Source: Pseudopyrenochaeta lycopersici
Lineage: Eukaryota; Ascomycota; Dothideomycetes; Pleosporales; Pseudopyrenochaetaceae
Length of the DNA: 64,000 nucleotides
Direction of reading: 5' to 3'
Assembly: GCA_003313425.1 (NCBI GenBank)
Contig: NHZP01000004.1
Coordinates: 868,001-932,000, forward strand
Shown: one piece after another, positions 54,101-64,000 of the stretch
Numbering within the stretch: the first letter of the stretch is position 1
Layout: the number at the start of each line of letters is the position of its first letter
The notes under the pieces: model-generated
What the model saw: only the letters and a program-made list of their open reading frames with translations
Database searches by the model: none
Told to the model about the DNA's origin: nothing
Position numbers and translations under genes: made by a program

Positions 54101-56342
54101 CTTGTCCAATACGACAGGTGGGTGCTCTCCGAGGTTGGCCGGAGACGTACCGATAGGGTCAAATGGAGGGAGATAAGGCAGTGTGGTGCTCTGTAATTTA
54201 AACTCTCGTCCTGCATACTCCCGAGCTCGATCTGGGACGTCCTTCTCGTCGCTGTAGTAGGCGTCTTGGTAGATCACAGGCGGGACGCCAGCGTGCATCA
54301 TGGTGCTATCAATTACATCCGATGAGGGAGGGAGAAAACCGTAGTAAACGGTCGAACTACGATGTTTGAAAGATGCGCCTAGTCGTTTTGTAAGGGCGAC
54401 AGCCTCAGAATAAGCTTTTGGACTGTTACTGCTCGGCAGAACGGGTGAAACATGCTGGTGTGTCCAAGGTGTGATAGGGGATTGTTGTGAAGTTTTGCCT
54501 GTGATATGCTTATGTCCTGGGGTCTTTGGTGTGTCTTGCGAATTCGAGTACCCTGACTGGCTTAGGCGCAGCATCGTTTCTGGTGCATTTGGATTCTTTA
54601 CAACAGGAAATGCAAGTGTGGTTGGCCCGCTCAATCCTTGAGCTTTGATACTCGCTTGTGAAGATTGACTAGGCTGCGGTGGCGTACCGTTACAATCGTG
54701 CTGCGAAGTGCTTGGATTCTGTACGTTTTCGTTATCAACTATTTCGTGAAATAATACTCGCTTAGCGCTCCCTTGGGCTGCAGCCAGAATTCGTTGTCTC
54801 TTGACTGAATCTTCATACTGGGTCCCGTGAGGTCGCTTTAGCAAGGTGCCTGTGTCACCTGGTTCGACGACTTGACTGTCGTTGCTGTGGTCAACTAGAT
54901 CGATTCCTTCATCGATGAGATCATCAGATGACGCTCCCTCGCCAGAGTTCTGCAGCAAAGATACTGTTAAGGGATCAAGCGAATGTTGCTCTTCTGTGTC
55001 GGACTGATCCCCGATATCTACCTCATTGACGCCTTGTGCATCACGGACAGCGTCCTCCCCATGTGGCTCAATGCCTTCAAGCGGCGCATGCGCCGCGTCG
55101 TCTTTGCCAGCTTGTCTTTCAAGACTCACAAATGACTGCTCTTGATTGTCATCCGGGAGCTGCTGGGTCAAAAGGTTCTCTGGATATAAATCTTCAATGC
55201 TTTCGACGGCAGTCTTTATGTGCTCTGAACCTTCAATGGGCTTCACGAAAGTGTCGAAACTTACTTCAACATTCTGCCGTTGTTCCTCTTTGATCAGGCC
55301 CTCAACGAGTTCGCGATACTCCTCTTCATGTATCCATCCACCTTTGTTGGTATTCCTGGGATCTGCGGACATTGACACAAGCACTTCGGGCGGGAAGGGG
55401 CTGCTCGAGGGGTCGCTCAAACCCATGCGGAGCTTTCGACGACGTGTCTCATCTCTCCATAGGCCTGCCATTGACGGTACATATTTGTCGTCCGGATTTC
55501 GCGGCAATTGACTCGATCGCTCCAAGAAATCTTGGTGGATCGGTCGATACTGTAGTTCATGTCGATTGAGGATATCTTGCACGCAAATATCGACTTCAAG
55601 CGTACAGTGGCTTTGGCGTGGATACTGGTCCGCATCCGCAATGGAGTGGTCCGGTATAGAGGCATCGTGCCATTTGTGAACCGTGACGTCGACCTCATCG
55701 CTGTCAGGGACGGGACTTCGAAATTGAACTTTTGCACATTCTATGTAGCCACAGCCATACAAATTATAGTCACACATCCATTGTAGCAGATACTGCATAT
55801 GGCTCTCATAGGGCTGGAACGTGCGGTTCATGATGGCTCCTTGGTAGAGAAGATCGGCAAATCGGGTCATGTGCATTGGGTTCAGCATGTAGACCTTCAA
55901 GAAGATTTTATATCCAACGCTATATCCATAGAAGGGCACTCCTTTGGCAAGAGTGATATGTCCGACGTATACAGCATTCCCGTCATAGGCGTTGCGCCGG
56001 TAGGTTGCTGCAAGAGCATGGTCGATTGAGGATCGAAGGGCGACGATGTATGCGCTTACTGTAGAAGATCAGCACAGGAGCCATAGTTTGAGAGTGGATA
56101 CACATACCAACATCCTTGTCTAAGCTTCCAGTGTATTCCAGGTATAAATAGGGCAGCGCTCCATGAATATGAGCGCACACTTTCTGCCCGGTCTCTGTCG
56201 CGCCAAATGCTCGAATGACCGGCACCTGGGGCGCAGCCTGTCGCTCCGACGGTCCTGCATTGCGCCGAAGGGGGGGATCAAGATCGGTCGGTGTGGCCTG
56301 GTAATTGTCGATGCAGTTCAAGCGGAAGCGGAATGGTTCCAT
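51161..56342 (-). CDS. REV3: REV3, catalytic subunit of DNA polymerase zeta
   Basis: Exons are 56342-56108 and 56058-51161 (49-nt intron, GTATGT donor); 1710 aa. The N-terminal domain begins MEPFRFRLNCIDNYQATPTD and continues PYLYLEYTGSLDKDVVSAYI across the splice. A long disordered middle (about 290-560) follows. The exonuclease-like domain has DPDILTGYEVHNGSWGYLIE. Family B polymerase motifs are LDFQSLYPSVMIAYNYCYST (about 1137), LLANVTYGYTSASFSGRMPC and VVYGDTDSLFVY (about 1298). The C-terminus has CysA (CLVCRAKLPP...CSKC) and CysB (CRSC...CDSRDCP), where Pol zeta binds its iron-sulphur cluster and accessory subunits. It performs mutagenic translesion extension in the nucleus. The ATG at 56342 fits the conserved start; upstream codons are TTG only. 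SLU7 is divergent. Confidence 0.95.
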
Positions 56343-56650
56343 GACGACACAGGTTGCACGGGGAGTATGACTGAAGTCAATCGAACCCACATGGTTGATC
56401 AATAGAAATATCCAAGATCAATAAGACGCATGGGATGCTCCTGGTAGGCACGGCCGACCAGGGGAGTGAAGGCGGCCGCGGTAAATAACAAAGGAACGCG
56501 CAAGAATGCCTCGCGTGGTCCCGTGAGAGTAGTGGCCGAGGCCTGCAGCCCTACGGTTCCAGTGGTCCACTTTCGCCCTCCAACCCCAACGTTTCTACAC
56601 CACCTTGAGTGGGCATCCTACCAACCTTCCTGCACACCCAGCACCTCGAA
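56343..56650. promoter_or_regulatory. bidirectional promoter between REV3 and SLU7
   Basis: 308 bp between the two start codons, GC-rich near 56520-56550 (GGCCGAGGCC). No strong TATA box is evident. It must serve both housekeeping genes. Confidence 0.5.
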
Positions 56651-58084
56651 ATGCCGCCCTCACAACCGAAAAAGCCGGATGTTTCCGCGGCGGCGAAGGA
56701 GCGCAACGAATACATTCCCTCTTTCATCTCGAAGAAGCCCTTCTACGCCGTCGACGAGACCGGAGAGGACAACAACGACTACCTCGAGCATCAGCGTCTA
56801 CAGAAGCAAGAACAAGACTCTAAATGGTACGACCGTGGGAAGAAGCTCGGCCCGGCAGCGACCAAGTTTCGCAAAGGCGCATGCGAAAACTGTGGAGCTA
56901 TGACCCACAAGAAGAAGGATTGCTTGAGCAGGCCACGCAAGGCCGGCGCAAGATTCACAGGCAAAAACATCGAGGCCGATGAGGTTATCCAAGACGTGCA
57001 ACTGGGATTTGATGCCAAGCGCGACCGCTGGAATGGCTATGATGCCGCCAATTTCGAGGAAGTCATCGAAGAGTACAACGCGATGGAGGAGATTCGGAAG
57101 AAGGCAAAGGAGGCCGAGAAAAGCGAGGGGAAGTCCGATGATGAGGACGAAGGCGACAAGTACGACGCGGAGACGGACATGGGAAGGAAGCAAGCCACAT
57201 CTACACGAAATCTGCGCTTACGAGAGGACACCGCAAAGTATTTGCTCAATCTTGATCTAGACTCGGCGAAATATGACCCCAAGACACGATCCATGGTCGA
57301 CAGTGGTGCGACTTTGGACAATGCATCCAAATTAGTAGCAGAAGAAGGTTTTATGCGGGCATCAGGGGATGCGGCAGAGTTCGAGAAGGCACAACGGTAC
57401 GCATGGGAGACACAAGAGCGTGGAGACAAGAACAAGCTGCATCTTCAGGCAAATCCTACTTCTGGCGAGATCATGCGAAAGAAGGAGCTGAAGGACGCTG
57501 AAGAGATGGCAGCAGCCAGGAAGAAGGCTTTGGCTGAGAAGTATGGGACACAAGAGAAATTCAACGATGATACGCTCCGCAAGACTGCGGTGACCGAGTC
57601 GGAGCGATATGTTGAATACGATGAGCGAGGAGGTATCAAGGGAGCACCCAAAGTCAAGGCGAAGTCAAAGTACCCAGAGGATATTCTGCTCAACAATCAC
57701 ACATCAGTATGGGGAAGTTGGTGGTCCAACTTCCAGTGGGGCTTTGCTTGCTGTCACTCCACAGTCAAGAACTCATATTGCACGGGCGATGCAGGCAAAG
57801 AGGCATTCGAATTGGCAGACCGCATGCGAGCCGGTGCGGACTTGGACGAGGTCCCCAAGGCGGTCGCCTGGAAGGACGACGAGGCTCTGCAGGAGCATGT
57901 GCCTAATGCGCCGAATCGCGCCCGGGAAGGGAAACAGGACGCTGCAAGTCGGAAACGTGCATTAGACGAAATGATCGGTGGAGTGAACGAAGAAGAGATG
58001 GAGGAGTATCGACGGAAACGGACAATGGCAGCAGACCCGATGGCTGCATATCTCGCGAAGGAGGGCAAAAGTGAGGCGGTATGA
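56651..58084 (+). CDS. SLU7: SLU7, second-step pre-mRNA splicing factor
   Basis: Intronless, 477 aa. The ATG at 56651 opens [20 protein letters not shown], then [13 protein letters not shown]. The CCHC zinc knuckle is [20 protein letters not shown] near residues 78-98, directly followed by [20 protein letters not shown]. The Slu7 core continues [40 protein letters not shown] and [20 protein letters not shown], with [15 protein letters not shown]. The end is Glu/Arg-rich ([19 protein letters not shown]). Slu7 acts in the spliceosome at 3' splice-site choice during exon ligation, with Prp18. It is notable that a splicing factor here has no intron itself. The reading upstream of 56651 starts only with GTG. 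Confidence 0.95.
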   Translation: MPPSQPKKPDVSAAAKERNEYIPSFISKKPFYAVDETGEDNNDYLEHQRLQKQEQDSKWYDRGKKLGPAATKFRKGACENCGAMTHKKKDCLSRPRKAGARFTGKNIEADEVIQDVQLGFDAKRDRWNGYDAANFEEVIEEYNAMEEIRKKAKEAEKSEGKSDDEDEGDKYDAETDMGRKQATSTRNLRLREDTAKYLLNLDLDSAKYDPKTRSMVDSGATLDNASKLVAEEGFMRASGDAAEFEKAQRYAWETQERGDKNKLHLQANPTSGEIMRKKELKDAEEMAAARKKALAEKYGTQEKFNDDTLRKTAVTESERYVEYDERGGIKGAPKVKAKSKYPEDILLNNHTSVWGSWWSNFQWGFACCHSTVKNSYCTGDAGKEAFELADRMRAGADLDEVPKAVAWKDDEALQEHVPNAPNRAREGKQDAASRKRALDEMIGGVNEEEMEEYRRKRTMAADPMAAYLAKEGKSEAV

Positions 58085-58643
58085 GACATTCTGTCTACCC
58101 TAATGCCGTCATTTCCAGCATCACTCTGTACACTTAGCATTGCATGGCGTTCATACCCCGGATGTGCAGTTCAGCACCAGCATGTAAAATGACATAGAGT
58201 TCCTGACCATCCAATGCGTTGTCCTGCGTGATCGGTATGGATCAAGGGTCCATAACAGCCCTGTTTGTAAAGGTGCGGTTCGCTGCCCTCCATCACAGCT
58301 GCCAACTCAGAGATGCGGTCGATTACGATGCAGCCGCGCGTATGCGTTGTATTCACCGCGAGGCAGCAGTATTTGACCCAGACGGGCAGCATTGCACAAA
58401 GTGAGTGGCTAAACGATGACGAAGCTCTCTATTGCCAAGCCACTGCACCAACCACCACCCGCCGTCCAGGGTTGGAGCTTCTCTAAGGGTTGACTGAACA
58501 ACACACCATTCACCCCCACGAGATTTACCTGGGGTTCGCTCTCGTTCGCACTTAGTTTGCCTTTGTCACCCCGCATTTCTCCACCTCGAGAGTAGCTGCA
58601 AATCTTGCGCGGATAGCTCAGGAAACGAGCGCCGACCGTCGAG
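58085..58643. other. intergenic region, no gene recognised
   Basis: 3' flank of SLU7 and promoter of SLA2. Small frames on both strands without signature. Confidence 0.5.
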
Positions 58644-61600
58644 ATGGCCCTGTACGGAAGTTCACGCAATGTCGATATGGGCAAGTACGTATACAGCCCA
58701 CAGTAGTGCATCTAACGGTTCCTAACATGCCGTATCAGGCAAGAATCAGAGCTCGCCATCAATATCCGCAAGGCCACAAGTATTGACGAGATCTCCCCCA
58801 AACGTACGTCCGCGACTCCCGAACTATGCCATCGAAGCTTATGTTGGTGTAGGAAAGCATGTTCGAGCATGCATTGTGTACTCATGGGACCACAAGAGCT
58901 CTGCCTCGTTCTGGCAAGGCATGAAAGTGTACGTTGAGACTCTTTTCCTGGCGACCTTAGCATTCCCCAGCCTGGCGCATCCCGAGGGTTCGCCTTAGGT
59001 TCATCTCTACTAAAGAGATTGCACGAGAATTTACTGCTTTTGCATGGGGTGGCGATGAAATGTGCACCCTTGGACATGGCGGGAAGCGCTGACGGATGGG
59101 CACTACCACGCCACACTCTGATTACGAGCGCCGTTGTAACTCCCAGACGAAGCTAACTGAGCATCCAGGCAGCCGATCCTCGCCGACGAAGTACAAACAT
59201 TCAAAGCCCTTATTACCATCCACAAGGTCCTCCAAGAAGGCCACCCCATCGTACTCAAGGAGGCACAAGCGCACACCGGCTGGCTCGAGAGCTTGTCGCG
59301 GGGCGTAGGCGGAGGTGATGGCATGCGAGGCTATGCGCCGCTCATCTCAGAGTACATCTACTATTTGATGGCCAAGCTTGCTTTTCACCGCCAGCACCCC
59401 GAATTTAATGGTGCGGCGGACAAACACCATGATCTGGACAACAGGCTGATTTGGGACAGGAACTTTCGAATACGAGGAGTACATTAGCTTGAAATCGATC
59501 AACGACCCCAACGAGGGATATGAGACCATTTCAGACTTGATGACTCTACAAGACCAGATTGATGCCTTCCAGAAGCTCATCTTCTCACACTTTCGGAGCG
59601 GCGCGAACAATGAGTGCAGGATCTCCGCGCTGGTTCCATTGGTCCAGGAGAGCTATGGTATCTACAAGTTTATTACCAGCATGTTGCGCGCCATGCACAC
59701 CAGTAAGTTGCTAGAGTTCAAAATGGTTATTCGCTAGCACTAAAACCATACAGCTCTTGGCGACGACGAGGCCCTCTCTCCCCTTCGCGGTCGATACGAT
59801 GCCCAGCACTACCGTCTTGTAAAATTCTATTACGAATGCTCAAATCTCCGGTACTTAACAAGTCTAATCACGGTTCCTAAGCTGCCCCAGGATCCGCCCA
59901 ACCTGCTCTCTGAGGATGAAGCCGCGCCAGCGCTTCCAGCGAGACCACGCAATGAGAAACCAGAAGAACCAGCTCCGGCACCACGCGCACCTTCCGTTGA
60001 CCCTGAACCCATCAATGAATTTTGGAAAGACAACCAGAGGAGACAACAAGAAGAATACGAGGCAGAGCAGCGAAGGTTGCAACAACAATGGGAAGATGCT
60101 CAGCGCCAACAGCAACAGCAAGCCCTGCAAGCACAGCGGGACTTCGAGGAGCAACAGAGACTTCAAGCCGAACAAGCCCGATTGGCACAGGAGCAACTAA
60201 TGCGCGAGCAATACCAGCAACAGACTCAAGGTCGCCTTGCGGAACTTGAGCGGGAGAATCTTAATGCGCGTGCACAATACGAACGCGATCAGCTAATGTT
60301 GCAACAATATGACCAGAGGATGAAGGCTCTCGAGGGAGAAATCAATCAGATGAACCAGAACTTCCAGCAGCAAATGGGATCACGAGACGACCAGGTTCGC
60401 GCGCTGCAAGAGCAACTAAATACTTGGAGATCCAAGTACGAGTCATTGGCGAAGCTCTACTCGCAATTGCGACATGAGCATCTCCAGTTGCTGCAGAAGT
60501 TCAAAGCTGTCCAGCTCAAGGCAAACTCTGCCCAAGAGGCGATAGATGGCCGAGATAAGCTGCAGCGAGAGCTGAAGACGAAGAATCTCGAGCTGGCTGA
60601 TATGATTCGTGAACGTGACCGAGCACTCATGGACAAGGATCGAAGCACTGGGGGCCAACGAGAAGAAGTTGAGAAGCTAAAGCGCGAGCTCCGTGCTGCC
60701 CTCGACAGAGCTGATAACTCCGAGCGAGGCAAGGGTTCAGAGCTTTCGGCTATGCTGTCGCGGCACAACAGGGAGATTGCTGATCTTGAGGAAGCATTGC
60801 GGAACAAGACTCGTGCTTTGGATGAGGTTCAGATGAAGTATCGTGAGGGAGACTCGGATCTTGAACGTCAACTGCGTGACAAGGAAGAAGAGCTGGAAAT
60901 CTTCCGTGCCGGCATGGACCAGACGCTCCTCGAATTGAACGAGCTGAAGTTGAATGCGAATGCCAACGACAACGTTCTTGATGGCCACTTGGATACCTTG
61001 ATTCAGGACAGTCTCCAAAAGATCAACGACATTATCGACTCTGTCCTACAGAGCGGAGTCCAGAGAGTCGATGAAGCGCTGTACGAGCTCGACTCCCCAA
61101 TGCAAGCAGGCAACCAGAACGCGACCGGTCCATATGTACTTTCTCAGATTGAGAAGGCTTCGACATGTACTATGGAATTCTCCACGGCGTTCAACAACTT
61201 CATTGCTGACGGACCGAACGCGAAGCATGCTGAGGTCATCAACGCCGTCAACAGCTTTGGAGGCGCAATTGTTGATGTTCTCGTAAACACCAAAGGACTG
61301 ACCAGATTTGCTTCAGACGAGAACAAGGCTGATCAGCTTATTAGCGGTGCAAGAGCTTCTGCGGCCTCCACTATTAGATTTTTCCGCAACGTGCAGTCGG
61401 TGCGCATGTACGATCTTGATGCTGAGCAGAAGATCAACGTTGTGATAAACAACAGTACTGAAGTCGTTCGTAATCTGCAAAGTTTGTCGAAGCTGGCAGA
61501 CGCATTCGCTCCCAAGAGCAAGATCACAAATGCGTCAGGCGATCTCGGAGATTTGGTCGATAACGAATTGACCAAGGCTGCGAATGCCATCGATGCTGCT

Positions 61601-62310
61601 GCAGAGCGTCTCTCCAAGTTGATGAAGAAGCCAAGAGACGGCTACTCTACCTACGAACTTAAGATCCACGACTCGATTCTGGAGGCCGCCATCGCCGTCA
61701 CAAACGCCATTGCCCAGCTCATCAAAGCTGCCACTGCTTCCCAACAAGAGATTGTGCGTGAAGGTCGAGGCAGCATGTCCAAAACTCAGTTCTACAAGAA
61801 ACATAACCGTTGGACCGAAGGCCTCATCAGCGCGGCCAAAGCCGTCGCCACGTCCACAAATATGCTCATTGAGACTGCTGATGGCGTCATCTCTGGTCGT
61901 AACTCGCCCGAGCAGCTCATTGTCGCATCCAACGATGTCGCTGCAAGCACTGCTCAATTGGTCGCTGCTAGCCGTGTGAAGGCTAGTTTCATGAGCAAGA
62001 CGCAGGATCGGCTGGAGAGCGCATCGAAGACTGTTACAGCAGCTTGCCGCGCCCTGGTTAGGCAAGTGCAAGAAATCATTGCGCAAAAGAATAGGGATGA
62101 GGGCGAGGTTGTAGATTACAGCAAACTGGGTGATCACGAGTTCAAGGTTCGGCAAATGGAGCAGCAGGTAAGTCATAATCCTCCAGTTATACTTAGAGAG
62201 AACATGCTAACATGGCTTTGTAGGTCGAGATTCTACAGCTTGAGAACTCACTTGCCCAGGCCCGAACAAGGCTAGGTGAGATGCGGAAGTTGTCTTATCT
62301 TGAGGAGTAA
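58644..62310 (+). CDS. SLA2: SLA2/END4-like endocytic adaptor (ANTH plus talin-like domain), seven exons
   Basis: Exons are 58644-58684, 58739-58803, 58853-58928, 59169-59410, 59460-59702, 59754-62167 and 62224-62310; introns are 54, 49, 240, 49, 51 and 56 nt. The product is 1055 aa. The ANTH domain is assembled from five small exons: SELAINIRKATSIDEISPK, RACIVYSWDHKSSASFWQGM, TFKALITIHKVLQEGHPIVL and GYAPLISEYIYYLMAKLAFH. A Pro-rich linker (PAPAPRAPSVDPEPINEF) precedes a long Gln-rich coiled coil (residues about 330-660). The I/LWEQ talin-like actin-binding module is at the C-terminus (AIDAAAERLSKLMKK, KHNRWTEGLISAAKAVATST, LIVASNDVAASTAQLVAASR), ending RTRLGEMRKLSYLEE. Sla2 links clathrin coats and PtdIns(4,5)P2 to actin at endocytic sites. 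Confidence 0.94.
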
Positions 62311-62700
62311 GCGGACAAACTGCGATTCTGGGGACTTCAGCGATTTTCGCGCTTCTTCGTAGACAGTAGAGGCTATCTTAGCCTTATGTGTGAAATTAAC
62401 TCTGGGAGGATCATTCTATCGCTCTTGCGTGTGTAAAGAAGATGATTCGGGGATCCGACTCTCCTTGATACCATCAACGCCATCAATACCATATTACATG
62501 CAATTTTTTTCTTCAATTATACGTCCACAGTCCGTAAACTGCCGCTCTTGTCATACAGCCACCATTATTCTAATTGTGCCTTCAATTTCCATTCAGTCCT
62601 CTGTCATCTTACCCAGCAACAATTGCCCTGTGGAAACAAGGTGTCATATTCAAACATCATCTTCAGTAATATTATCTCTATCCCTGCTCCGTACGCTCAC
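62311..62700. other. intergenic region between convergent genes
   Basis: 390 bp, AT-rich 3' flanks of SLA2 and the Cys/His-rich gene. Nothing else seen. Confidence 0.5.
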
Positions 62701-63627
62701 TCAACAGAATAGCAACCTCTCCATCCTATCGATCCTTTTCGCCATTTCTTCTTCACCAATTGCGAGAATCTGCTGCAAGAAACCGTCGCACCTTCTACAC
62801 TCCAAAGCAGAAAGTCGTCCGCACCACACCGACCGTGCTGATTCAAGGCACTTGATATGCAAAATGTGCGCTCCGCCTTTTCCGCAGCTGTGCACTCTCC
62901 ATGCTGCTCGTGCGTATGGGTCTAAAGAGTCGCGCGAAAACGTCCCACAGCACGATGCGCATGTAGCAGGTCCATTTGCGGTGGTGAGAGTGGCGCCTGG
63001 GTTGGCGATGAGTTTCAGTGAGAGCCAGAGGATGTCTTCGTGAAGGGGCGGGAGAGTATCGGGGACGCTGGATATGGTATTGCGCATGGTATCTGTACCG
63101 CTATCTCGTCGGTAGTGCAATGTTGAAGTTGCTGGACTTATTGGCTGGGTGTCTCCACGAGATTCTGGCACAGTAGCTGCTTCTGTGGTCGCGGGATGAG
63201 ATGTAATGAATTTTCCCCATTTATTTACTGCTTTATCTGCTACGTTTAATCCTAGAAATAATTTCATGCTCATTACCCGCGAGCGTGCTGCTTCCCTTCT
63301 CTTCGGGGGCATATTGTCATACTCTTTCTTCAAATCTCCTCCAAGTTGGCATGGTAGGGGCCCTGGGATGGCCTTCGAGCGTTCTGTCAGTCCTGGCTTT
63401 TCACAGAATGGTGTGCCGCTAGGTGTTAAGGTTTGTGTACTGTCGGCTTTCCTCCTGGCCAGCGAAAGAGTACTCGATTTGAATATTGACAATACCCCAT
63501 TGCGCTCATTCGGCTCCTTTGTTGCAGATGTGTTACTTGTCGAGTTATTGGAGCTAGTGCATAGCGTTGGTGATGTCGAGTCGTTTGAGAAACGCTTCAA
63601 TAGCTGCATTGCCGAACGGACTGACAT
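62701..63627 (-). CDS. hypothetical protein with a C-terminal Cys/His-rich (RING-like) region
   Basis: A single ATG-started exon of 308 aa. Residues 1-170 are Ser/Thr/Asn-rich and probably disordered, with basic patches (MPPKRREAARSR). The last 100 residues look folded: LHEDILWLSLKLIANPG, then CASCCGTFSRDS, RVHSCGKGGAHILHIKCLES, ECRRCDGFLQQIL and a terminal helix IGEEEMAKRIDRMERLL. The order C-x2-C, C, H-x2-H/C, C-x2-C resembles a RING or RING-variant zinc site but does not fit the canonical spacing, so ubiquitin-ligase activity is only a guess. No neighbour suggests a role; SLA2 is convergent. An additional upstream exon beyond 63627 cannot be excluded. Confidence 0.6.
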   Translation of the reverse strand: MSVRSAMQLLKRFSNDSTSPTLCTSSNNSTSNTSATKEPNERNGVLSIFKSSTLSLARRKADSTQTLTPSGTPFCEKPGLTERSKAIPGPLPCQLGGDLKKEYDNMPPKRREAARSRVMSMKLFLGLNVADKAVNKWGKFITSHPATTEAATVPESRGDTQPISPATSTLHYRRDSGTDTMRNTISSVPDTLPPLHEDILWLSLKLIANPGATLTTANGPATCASCCGTFSRDSLDPYARAAWRVHSCGKGGAHILHIKCLESARSVWCGRLSALECRRCDGFLQQILAIGEEEMAKRIDRMERLLFC

Positions 63628-64000
63628 TGTCGATGGTAGATGTATCTCAAGAAGGTCAAACCACGTCAGGTGCAGTTGCTAGAGTATAGGCAAAACTCCC
63701 ACTGCGAAATGTTTTGTAGAAATTTCGATCGTCTGTTGATATTTGTGAAAAGTTCAGTAGTAAGGACTGAGGGAGATGGTGTTGGACAGGACCAAGAATC
63801 GAAATATCCAGTAACGAAATGAGCAGCCAATGACACTACGCTTGATAATCATATGTGAAAAACCTACTTTAGCACAATAAGATTCCGCTATTTATCAGCC
63901 TAGTTTATTGACAGTGTCGTGAGTCGGGCTGAGATCTCGTGGGAAGCCTCTTACTAGACGTCTGATCATTACAGTAGGTTGTCATTTGAACAGCTTCAGC
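63628..64000. other. terminal stretch, no gene recognised
   Basis: About 370 bp upstream of the Cys/His-rich gene to the window edge. AT-rich, only one short frame (63640-63822 plus) without signature. Confidence 0.5.

Noticed and set aside
56343..56402. REV3 start at 56402
   Set aside because: The codon there is TTG. The ATG at 56342 begins the conserved N-terminal strand.

Overview
The window is nuclear DNA of a filamentous ascomycete (Pezizomycotina). I favour Dothideomycetes, but this is inference from gene content rather than a marker. Genes lie on both strands and carry short introns, mostly 40-90 nt, with GTATGT/GTAAGT-type donors and CTAAC/CTGAC branch sites a little upstream of the acceptor. 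HET-domain proteins, a hydrophobic-surface-binding-type wall protein, an AA9 polysaccharide monooxygenase and Pil1 eisosome protein all point to this group. No rRNA, CRISPR array or intact transposon was found, and no canonical tRNA gene.

Layout. 1-13 kb is an accessory-like stretch: the 3' end of an alpha/beta hydrolase, a HET-domain gene with a decayed HET relic at its 3' side, a DUF1330-like protein, an HsbA-like secreted protein, a small eight-cysteine secreted protein and a second, intronless HET gene. 13.6-19.3 kb holds housekeeping genes: a DCAF11/LEC14B-like WD40 protein, SSS1 (Sec61 gamma, four tiny exons) and a CFIm68-like RRM protein with a Met/Gly/Asn-rich tail. 20.4-26.8 kb is metabolic: a GH5 glucanase with CBM_X2 and CBM46-like modules, a Gfo/Idh/MocA oxidoreductase and an L-threonate-dehydrogenase-like enzyme.

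26.8-34.1 kb is a 7.4-kb stretch in which I recognise no gene. 34.1-39 kb holds a conserved fungal protein of unknown function that is divergent from SAM37, followed by PIL1. 39.4-46.7 kb holds an intronless secreted GH2 beta-galactosidase-type enzyme, a SAM-dependent methyltransferase, a degraded TA-rich patch and an AA9 LPMO. 47.7-63.6 kb is again mostly core: NNF1 (kinetochore), a DUF7730-like gene, an NTF2-like protein, REV3 (DNA polymerase zeta) head-to-head with SLU7 (splicing), SLA2/END4 (endocytosis) and a Cys/His-rich protein.

Functional links. The GH5, GH2 and AA9 enzymes are a plausible secreted plant-polysaccharide toolkit, but they are dispersed and not a cluster. PIL1 and SLA2 both act at the cell cortex. 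I do not see a convincing novel multigene system. The best leads are the HET locus with its relic, the eight-cysteine secreted protein, the AA9 with extra residues before its copper-binding histidine, and the gene-empty block. Exon joins were set by hand from splice motifs, phase and family conservation, and each multi-exon CDS length was checked to be divisible by three.
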